DNA of 7,436 nt, from positions 642 to 8,077 of the forward strand of contig QHXA01000088.1 of the NCBI GenBank assembly GCA_003222755.1, in the 5' to 3' direction. Made by a program: the position numbers and the translations under genes. Below, piece by piece: positions 1 through 4,634 of the stretch (position 1 is the stretch's first letter; the number at the start of each line of letters is the position of its first letter). This DNA comes from Acidobacteriota bacterium (GTDB lineage: Bacteria > Acidobacteriota > Terriglobia > 20CM-2-55-15). Under the pieces are notes generated by a model that saw only the letters and a list, made by a program, of their open reading frames with translations, was not told the DNA's origin and did no database searches.

Positions 1-870
1 AAATCGCTGTGCGCCATCCGCATTCAGATTGAAACTGACGGCTGGACGGCCGTTTTCATCGCGCGATGGGTAAGCTCCCTTTAAATCGCGTCCCGTAATC
101 GACGCGACTTGCTGAACGGCGTAATAGGTCCCTTCGGAAGACCCGCTGTCCCGCTCGACGGACGGAAGGACCTCCAAATTCGCCGGCAGAACGCCGCCAT
201 AATTCTGAACGGCCGCCGCCGCGCTCGGATATGGGCCGCTCTCGACGAGCTTGAGTTCCAGTTGCGCCGTCGATTGCATGATGCCTTTGACGCGAGCAGG
301 ATCATCCACACCCGGAAGTTGCACAAGGATCTCGTTCTCGCCTGGACCACCGTGTTTCTGGATGACGACCTCTCCGACTCCAAGCTGGTCAATGCGATTG
401 CGGATGGTATTGATGGCCTGATCGACCGCCTGCGCGCGGTAACCCTGCTCCTGGGTAGGTTTGAGCCGGACCGTGTACGTGTTCGGCACCTCCCCGGCAG
501 TGGAGATCAAATCCCAATCGGCAAACCGCTCGTTCAAGACCGAACGGAAATCATTGTCCTTGCTCGGATCGACGCCCACGACCTGAAATGTATTGTTTTG
601 CATGCGCGTCATCTGCCGAAAAACCACGTTTCTCTTGTTCAGTTCCTGGCGCATGGACTCGATCGCCTGGTCGGTTTCCCCGCGAATCGCATCGTCGGTA
701 ACGACTTGAAGAACCAAATGCGTTCCGCCTCTAAGGTCGAGACCAAGCTTCACGTTATCTAAAAGCCTTGCTTTGCTGGGGACAAGTCCGGGATACGCGA
801 CAACTCGCCACACGCATAAAAGAGTCACGCCGAGGGTTATTAAAAAGCGCCTAAGAATGCGTTTGTTCAT
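1..870 (-). CDS. secD: SecD, protein translocase accessory subunit (N-terminal 290 residues, runs off the window)
   Basis: SecD is an inner-membrane RND-like protein that, with SecF and YajC, uses the proton motive force to help pull secreted proteins through SecYEG. The frame is open from an ATG at 870-868 to the window edge, giving 290 residues, roughly half of a typical SecD. Visible are a transmembrane segment (about residues 8-27), the family motif KLGLDLRGGTHLVL (41-54), the conserved stretch NRIDQLGVGEVVIQKHG (158-174), ILVQLPGVDDPARVKGIM (181-198), and the start of the P1 head region (ITGRDLKGAY, 258-267). The remaining transmembrane helices are off the window. A purine-rich GGAAGAG ends seven bases before the ATG, supporting this start. 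It follows yajC after 45 nt in the usual tgt-yajC-secD order, so secF probably follows beyond the edge. Confidence 0.96.
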   Translation of the reverse strand, partial: MNKRILRRFLITLGVTLLCVWRVVAYPGLVPSKARLLDNVKLGLDLRGGTHLVLQVVTDDAIRGETDQAIESMRQELNKRNVVFRQMTRMQNNTFQVVGVDPSKDNDFRSVLNERFADWDLISTAGEVPNTYTVRLKPTQEQGYRAQAVDQAINTIRNRIDQLGVGEVVIQKHGGPGENEILVQLPGVDDPARVKGIMQSTAQLELKLVESGPYPSAAAAVQNYGGVLPANLEVLPSVERDSGSSEGTYYAVQQVASITGRDLKGAYPSRDENGRPAVSFNLNADGAQRF

Positions 871-877
871 GTTCTCA

Positions 878-884
878 CTCTTCC
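878..884 (-). promoter_or_regulatory. Ribosome binding site of secD
   Basis: GGAAGAG on the minus strand lies seven bases upstream of the secD ATG. It fixes the start of secD, which otherwise has no complete open frame inside the window. The rest of the 45-nt yajC-secD gap shows no hairpin or promoter that I can support. Confidence 0.6.
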
Positions 885-915
885 GTCACACGGGGTAAAG
901 CCCTGCGACCACTGT

Positions 916-1212
916 CTATTCTTTTTCGGATCCCTGCAATGCCGTGACGGCATTTCGGGAAAGCTCGATTTTGACGTTTTCCGCTATTCGAAGCTGAATC
1001 CGGTCGTCTTTGAATCCCACTATCGTACCGTAAATCCCGCCCGAAGTGACGACCTTATCGCCCGCCTTCAAGTTGTTGATCATGTCTTGCAGCTTCTTCT
1101 GCCGGCGGCGCGCAGGGAGAAAAACGATCAAGTAGAAGATGCCGAGAATGAAGATGAGCGGTAAAAAAGAAATAATGCCGCTGGGCACCTGGCCCTGCTG
1201 CTGAAGAAACAC
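916..1212 (-). CDS. yajC: YajC, Sec translocon accessory protein
   Basis: YajC is a small single-pass inner-membrane protein that associates with SecDF and SecYEG. The 98-residue product has the family layout: a short N-terminus, one hydrophobic segment at about residues 12-33 (IISFLPLIFILGIFYLIVFL), a basic patch (ARRRQKK, 34-40), and a soluble domain with the family hallmark LKAGDKVVTSGGIYGTIVGF (48-67). The length matches the usual ~90-120 residues. The start is a GTG directly abutting the TAG of tgt with no base between, and a GGGGG stretch inside the tgt end sits about eight bases upstream, so translation is probably coupled to tgt. An in-frame GTG at codon 9 is a less likely alternative. 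Confidence 0.95.
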   Translation of the reverse strand: MFLQQQGQVPSGIISFLPLIFILGIFYLIVFLPARRRQKKLQDMINNLKAGDKVVTSGGIYGTIVGFKDDRIQLRIAENVKIELSRNAVTALQGSEKE

Positions 1213-2316
1213 CTAATGAGCCCCCGTTCTCCTGGTCTGTGTGAGGATTTCGTCGAAGCGGTGAAACTCGATAAACTGCCTGATTCTGCGGATTGTGTCA
1301 AGGTAGAAGTACAGGTTATGAATGGTATTCAAGATCGACGACAAGATTTCATTGGCGATAAACAGGTGCCTCAGATACGCGCGTGAAAACGTCTGACACA
1401 CCGCACAGCCACAAGTGGCGTCGATCGGATCCGGATCTTCTTTGTACTTCGAGTGCTTGATCACAATGTGACCGTCTTTCGTAAAAAGCCATCCGTTACG
1501 CGCATGGCGCGTCGGCATCACACAATCAAACATGTCCACGCCGCGTGCGACCGCCTCGACCAGATCCGCGGGAGTACCCACACCCATCAGGTAACGAGGC
1601 ATCTCTTCCGGTAAATACGGTTCAACCTGGTCGATAATTTCGTACATCAGCGGCTTTGGTTCGCCGACCGCCAATCCGCCAATCGCGTACCCGGGAAACC
1701 CCATCGCAACCAGCCGCTCTGCGCTCTCTCGGCGGAGGTCGGGATAGATGCTGCCCTGCACGATGCCGAACAGGGCGTTCGTTGCGCCTGCCCAGTGCTT
1801 GTGACAGCGGTCGGCCCAGGCGAGAGATCTCTTCATTGAATGCTCCGCATCGAAGTGGGTAGCCGGGTAGGCGAGGCAATCATCCAGAATCATCATGATG
1901 TCAGAGCCAAGCGCGATCTGAACATCAACCGCGAGCTCGGGGCTCAAGAAATGCGTGCTGCCGTCGAGATGCGATTGGAACCGGACGCCGTCTTCAGTGA
2001 TATCGCGCAACGAACTCAAGCTGAAGACCTGAAATCCGCCGCTGTCGGTAAGGATCGGCCGGTCCCATCCCATGAACCGGTGGAGCCCGCCCAGACGCGC
2101 CACCGTCTCTTGTCCGGGCCTCAAGAAGAGGTGGTATGAGTTGCACAACAAGACCTCAACGTTCAGATCCCGGAGCTGATCCGGCGTCATCGATTTCACG
2201 GTCGCCTGAGTACCTACGGGCATGAAGATCGGCGTCTCGATCACGCCATGCGCCGTATGCAGCCGCCCACGCCGTGCGCGGGTGTTTGGATCTTTGGTCA
2301 GAAGTTCAAAGTGCAT
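1213..2316 (-). CDS. tgt: Queuine/preQ1 tRNA-guanine transglycosylase
   Basis: Bacterial Tgt swaps guanine 34 in tRNAs for Asp, Asn, His and Tyr with preQ1 during queuosine synthesis, a cytosolic base-exchange reaction. The 367-residue product is the normal length. The start region ARRGRLHTAHGVIETPIFMP is canonical. D91 in ILTDSGGFQVFSL matches the family's conserved substrate-binding/general-base Asp, and D264 in GVDMFDCVMPTRHARNG is the nucleophile. The zinc site is complete: C302, C304, C307 and H333. GIVQGSIYPDLR and AIGGLAVGEP contribute to the base pocket. The ATG at 2316-2314 fits family N-termini, but no clear Shine-Dalgarno sequence precedes it, and a 7-bp hairpin lies 21 nt upstream. 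The gene heads the tgt-yajC-secD block; queA, its frequent neighbour in other bacteria, is not adjacent here, where the repeat-rich gap and oppF intervene. Confidence 0.97.
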   Translation of the reverse strand: MHFELLTKDPNTRARRGRLHTAHGVIETPIFMPVGTQATVKSMTPDQLRDLNVEVLLCNSYHLFLRPGQETVARLGGLHRFMGWDRPILTDSGGFQVFSLSSLRDITEDGVRFQSHLDGSTHFLSPELAVDVQIALGSDIMMILDDCLAYPATHFDAEHSMKRSLAWADRCHKHWAGATNALFGIVQGSIYPDLRRESAERLVAMGFPGYAIGGLAVGEPKPLMYEIIDQVEPYLPEEMPRYLMGVGTPADLVEAVARGVDMFDCVMPTRHARNGWLFTKDGHIVIKHSKYKEDPDPIDATCGCAVCQTFSRAYLRHLFIANEILSSILNTIHNLYFYLDTIRRIRQFIEFHRFDEILTQTRRTGAH

Positions 2317-2337
2317 TTACGTTCGAGGATTCGCACC

Positions 2338-2354
2338 GCGGAGCGGCGCTCCGC
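2338..2354. repeat. 7-bp hairpin upstream of tgt
   Basis: Perfect arms GCGGAGC and GCTCCGC flank the loop GGC. On the minus strand the hairpin ends 21 nt before the tgt ATG, inside the probable leader. No T-run follows it on either strand, so it is not an ordinary terminator. It overlaps the left end of the 258-nt inverted-repeat segment. Confidence 0.55.
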
Positions 2355-2389
2355 TGAGGTTTCTCCATTTTGCGCACGCCGGAGGCGTG
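2354..2389. repeat. Interspersed hairpin repeat, copy 1 (partly degenerate)
   Basis: The 27 bases at 2354-2380 (CTGAGGTTTCTCCATT followed by TTGCGCACGCC) are identical to 6225-6251. Here the hairpin core is CACGCC, loop GGA, GGCGTG. After GGCGTG the sequence diverges, so the second arm is only 6 bp complementary instead of the 14 bp seen in the other copy. The loop GGA is the reverse complement of the TCC loop in copy 2. Confidence 0.75.
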
Positions 2390-2401
2390 TCAGGAAATTC
2401 G

Positions 2402-2439
2402 CCGGGGGTTAAGCGAGCGGGAGCGAGCGCAACCCCCGG
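2402..2439. repeat. Inverted repeat with 9-bp arms
   Basis: CCGGGGGTT at 2402-2410 and AACCCCCGG at 2431-2439 are exact complements around a 20-nt loop rich in AGCGAG-type steps. No T-run follows on either strand. It resembles dispersed GC-rich palindromes rather than a regulatory site. Confidence 0.55.
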
Positions 2440-2451
2440 TTGTCTGAAACC

Positions 2452-2511
2452 AAAAACAGCCGCACCCTGGAAAGGGTGCGAGGAGTCCTCGACACCCTTT
2501 CAGGGTGCGGC
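2452..2511 (-). terminator. Probable intrinsic terminator of the oppDF transcript
   Basis: On the minus strand, a stem of CAGGGTGCGGC-type arms (2511-2501 pairing with 2459-2469) continues inward through AAAGGGTG/CACCCTTT (2471-2478 with 2493-2500) and CGAGG/CCTCG around a 3-base loop, about 24 pairs with small bulges. The arm is followed at once by TGTTTTTGG, a U-run in the transcript leaving oppF. That fits a rho-independent terminator about 107 nt after the oppF stop. The same bases can instead fold into two separate small hairpins (2461-2480 and 2493-2507). On the plus strand there is no following T-run. Confidence 0.6.
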
Positions 2512-2531
2512 TTCCTGAGTTGTCACGTATT

Positions 2532-2562
2532 CCAGGGGTACGCAAAAAACACGTACCCCTGG
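2532..2562. repeat. Perfect 11-bp inverted repeat with A-rich loop
   Basis: CCAGGGGTACG (2532-2542) and CGTACCCCTGG (2552-2562) are exact complements around the 9-base loop CAAAAAACA. On the minus strand the loop becomes TGTTTTTTG. The U-run lies within the loop, not after the stem, so it does not read as a standard terminator. It may be a dispersed palindromic repeat or an operator-like site; no regulator is visible nearby. Confidence 0.6.
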
Positions 2563-2573
2563 CTAATTTCCTA

Positions 2574-2609
2574 GCACCGCTCCGCGGTGCAGTCGCCCCT
2601 CGGAGCGGT
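2574..2609. repeat. Overlapping alternative hairpins just downstream of oppF
   Basis: GCACCGC (2574-2580), loop TCC and GCGGTGC (2584-2590) form a perfect 7-bp hairpin. The same left side, ACCGCTCCG at 2576-2584, also pairs with CGGAGCGGT at 2601-2609, so two mutually exclusive folds are possible. It starts within nine bases of the oppF stop codon. No U-run follows on the minus strand. It overlaps the right end of the inverted-repeat-bounded segment. Confidence 0.55.
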
Positions 2610-2617
2610 CTGCACCC

Positions 2618-3592
2618 TCAAACCAGGTGACACGCCGCGTCGCGGCCGTCTTCGATTTGCCTCAACGGCGGCTCATCGATTTTGCAGCGGTCAACTGCGA
2701 TGGGACACCTCGTGTGGAACCGGCAGCCTGCGGGCGGATCAATCGGCGTCGGTACGTCGCCGCGTAAAACCACGCGCTCCTTCCGTGCCGCGGGGTCCGG
2801 AATTGGAACAGCGCTCAACAAGGCTTGTGTGTAGGGATGCTTCGGCGCCGTGCAAATCTGTTGGCTGGTCCCGACCTCAACCAACTTGCCAAGATACATC
2901 ACGCCGATGCGGGTTGAAATGTGCTCGATGACAGGAATCGCGTGCGAAATAAAGAGGTAGGTGAGCCCAAACTGTTGCTGAAGATCGGCTAGCAAGTTAA
3001 TGATCTGCGCTTGAATCGAAACGTCCAATGCCGAGACCGGTTCATCGGCGACAATCAATTTCGGCTTCAGCGCCAGCGCGCGCGCGATGCCGATCCGCTG
3101 CCTTTGACCCCCGCTGAATTCGTGGGGGTAACGGTTCATGACGCTGGAGTCCAAACCAACCGTCTTCAGCAGATCCGCAACACGATCGTTTCGCTCCGAT
3201 CCCCTTGCAATGTGATGAATGGCAAACGGCTCGCTGACGATCGTTCGGATGGTCATCCGGGGGTTCAATGAAGCATATGGATCTTGAAAGATGATCTGCA
3301 TATCGCGCCGCTTCCGCCGCAGTTGTTCTTTCCCAAGCGACAGCAGATCGATGCCGTCGAACTGAATTGTGCCGGCGTCGGGTTCAAGCAGCCGTAAGAT
3401 CGCGCGCCCCGCCGTTGTTTTTCCGCAGCCGGATTCGCCGACTAATCCGAACGTCTCGCCTTTATTAATGGTGAAGCTGATGTCGTCAACCGCTTTCACG
3501 TGGGCCGCTACACGCCCGAAAACACCGCGGTGAATCGGAAAGTATTTCTTCAGGTGTTGCACGCTCAAAAGCGGCTCGGCGACGTCAGGCAT
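2618..3592 (-). CDS. oppF: OppF/DppF-type ATPase of a peptide ABC importer
   Basis: This is one of the two cytoplasmic ATPases that drive uptake of oligopeptides, dipeptides or nickel chelates. Its 324 residues show Walker A GESGCGKT (52-59), Q-loop Q103, signature FSGGQRQRIGIARAL (159-173), Walker B LIVADEP (179-185) and H-loop H217. The oligopeptide-transporter C-terminal extension has four cysteines (C290, C296, C303, C321); the equivalent region of the mycobacterial Dpp transporter holds a 4Fe-4S cluster, so a cluster is possible. The residue after the H-loop His is Ala (ISHAIPVIEH) where relatives usually have Asp. The ATG at 3592 overlaps the oppD end by 8 nt and is followed by a family-like LLSVQHLKKYFPI; GAGGT lies 11 bases upstream. 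The frame is open further upstream, but that part is antifamily sequence lying inside oppD. Substrate cannot be told, as the permeases and binding protein are absent. Confidence 0.93.
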   Translation of the reverse strand: MPDVAEPLLSVQHLKKYFPIHRGVFGRVAAHVKAVDDISFTINKGETFGLVGESGCGKTTAGRAILRLLEPDAGTIQFDGIDLLSLGKEQLRRKRRDMQIIFQDPYASLNPRMTIRTIVSEPFAIHHIARGSERNDRVADLLKTVGLDSSVMNRYPHEFSGGQRQRIGIARALALKPKLIVADEPVSALDVSIQAQIINLLADLQQQFGLTYLFISHAIPVIEHISTRIGVMYLGKLVEVGTSQQICTAPKHPYTQALLSAVPIPDPAARKERVVLRGDVPTPIDPPAGCRFHTRCPIAVDRCKIDEPPLRQIEDGRDAACHLV

Positions 3593-4634
3593 GAATGCAG
3601 CGGACCTCATGCAGTTCGGCAACACGTTCCAGCGGAATTTCGGCAAGCGTGCATTCCGCCGTTCTCTTATAACACCGCGGCGCAAATGAGCACCCGCCGG
3701 GCAGGTGCAGAAGATTCGGAACCGTGCCTTCGATCGCATATAAGCGATCTCGCTTCTCAACACTAGTCCCCAGGCGCGGGACGGAGCGGAGCAGGCCTTG
3801 CGTATACGGATGTTTTGGATTGTGGAAAACATCCATTGCCGCGCCGATCTCGACGATTTTGCCGGCATACATCACCGCCACCGTCTCCGCGACTTCCGCA
3901 ATCACACCGAGATCATGCGAGATCAGAATCAATGAAAGCTGATACTGCGCGCGCAAGCTGTCGAGAAGTTCAAGGATCTGAGCCTGGATGGTGACGTCGA
4001 GCGCCGTTGTCGGCTCATCGGCAATGACGAGCGCGGGATGACAAACCAATGCCATGGCGATCATGATGCGCTGGCGCATGCCACCCGAAAGCTGATGTGG
4101 ATAATCCTTCGCCCGCTTCTCCGCATCGGGGATCGAGACGGCTTTCATCGCCTCGACGGCGCGCGCCCACGCCTCTCGCTTGGAAACTCTTTCGTGAGCG
4201 GACACGGCTTCCGCGATTTGGAATCCAACCGTTAAAACCGGGTTCAACGCCGTCATCGGCTCTTGAAAAATCATCGAAATCTGAGCGCCGCGGACTTGCC
4301 GCATTTCCCGTTCTGAAAGCGAAATCAGATTCCTGCCATTCAGAAGAACCTCGCCGCCGACAATACGGCCCGGCGGGCTGATGAGCCGCGTAATGGACAT
4401 TGCAGTGATACTTTTCCCGCAGCCGCTCTCGCCGACCAGGCCCAGCGTCTTTCCTTTCGGAACGCGGAACGACACATCATCTACGGCCTTAACGATACCT
4501 TCGTCCGTAAAGAAATATGTCTTGAGGTTTTTGACTTCCAGCACGTCTCTTGATGGCTGCAGCGTCTCTTGAGGCTGCGCGCTGTCGCGCTTGCGCTTCG
4601 CGTCGGGCTTGCACTCGCTCCGCTCGTCGGTCAA
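3585..4634 (-). CDS. oppD: OppD/DppD-type ATPase of a peptide ABC importer
   Basis: Partner ATPase of the OppF-like protein in a peptide/nickel-family importer. With the TTG at 4634 it has 349 residues: Walker A GESGCGKS (68-75), Q-loop Q124, signature LSGGMRQRIMIAMAL (182-196), Walker B LVIADEP (202-208), H-loop H240 in ISHDLGVI, and the C-terminal extension with cysteines C315, C321, C328 and C346, possibly an iron-sulfur site as in mycobacterial DppD. The start is uncertain. TTG at 4634 overlaps the mutase TGA and has GGGAGG ten bases upstream; TTG at 4643 is too close to that site; GTG at 4544 would give the shorter N-terminus usual in the family. The extra ~30 N-terminal residues are Lys/Arg/Glu-rich and unlike the family. 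The overlap with both neighbours implies cotranscription. Confidence 0.93.
   Translation of the reverse strand: MTDERSECKPDAKRKRDSAQPQETLQPSRDVLEVKNLKTYFFTDEGIVKAVDDVSFRVPKGKTLGLVGESGCGKSITAMSITRLISPPGRIVGGEVLLNGRNLISLSEREMRQVRGAQISMIFQEPMTALNPVLTVGFQIAEAVSAHERVSKREAWARAVEAMKAVSIPDAEKRAKDYPHQLSGGMRQRIMIAMALVCHPALVIADEPTTALDVTIQAQILELLDSLRAQYQLSLILISHDLGVIAEVAETVAVMYAGKIVEIGAAMDVFHNPKHPYTQGLLRSVPRLGTSVEKRDRLYAIEGTVPNLLHLPGGCSFAPRCYKRTAECTLAEIPLERVAELHEVRCIHA

Larger units (their letters stand above)
2333..2590. repeat. Inverted-repeat-bounded, MITE-like segment
   Basis: The 14 bases GCACCGCGGAGCGG at 2333-2346 recur exactly as their reverse complement at 2577-2590. With one mismatch the match extends to 17 of 18 bases. 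These ends bound 258 nt of non-coding, hairpin-rich DNA that contains no transposase. The right-hand end is itself a palindrome (GCACCGC arms around a 3-base loop), so part of the match is built in; the loop base order (GGA versus TCC) shows the two ends are oppositely oriented. I see no target-site duplication. It could be a MITE or simply two REP-like units in opposite orientation. Confidence 0.45.
2317..2617. other. Non-coding gap between oppF and tgt, packed with hairpins
   Basis: This 301-nt stretch carries no convincing gene; its small open frames lack family-like sequence or good start signals. It holds at least six inverted repeats: 2338-2354 (7-bp arms), 2375-2389 (6-bp arms), 2402-2439 (9-bp arms, 20-nt loop), 2459-2511 (long, interrupted), 2532-2562 (11-bp arms) and 2574-2590 (7-bp arms). 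The promoter of tgt should lie here, but I found no -35/-10 pair that I would defend; a CTGACA at about 2387-2392 on the minus strand has only a poor partner. The composition looks like accumulated REP- or MITE-like elements. Confidence 0.8.

Noticed and set aside
109..762. 217-codon plus-strand open frame
   Set aside because: It lies wholly within the opposite-strand secD frame, which shows clear family motifs; the plus-strand translation resembles no family and is an antisense shadow.
2320..2337. Possible tRNA T-arm (GTTCGAGGATTCG) on the plus strand
   Set aside because: No acceptor, D or anticodon arm can be built around it and there is no matching 5' end.
2333..2609. CRISPR array
   Set aside because: The repeats are inverted, differ from each other and are not regularly spaced by unique spacers; no cas genes are present.
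3593..3868. Longer oppF frame beginning at 3868
   Set aside because: The extra 92 codons lie inside oppD and encode no family-like sequence; the ABC domain begins right after the ATG at 3592.
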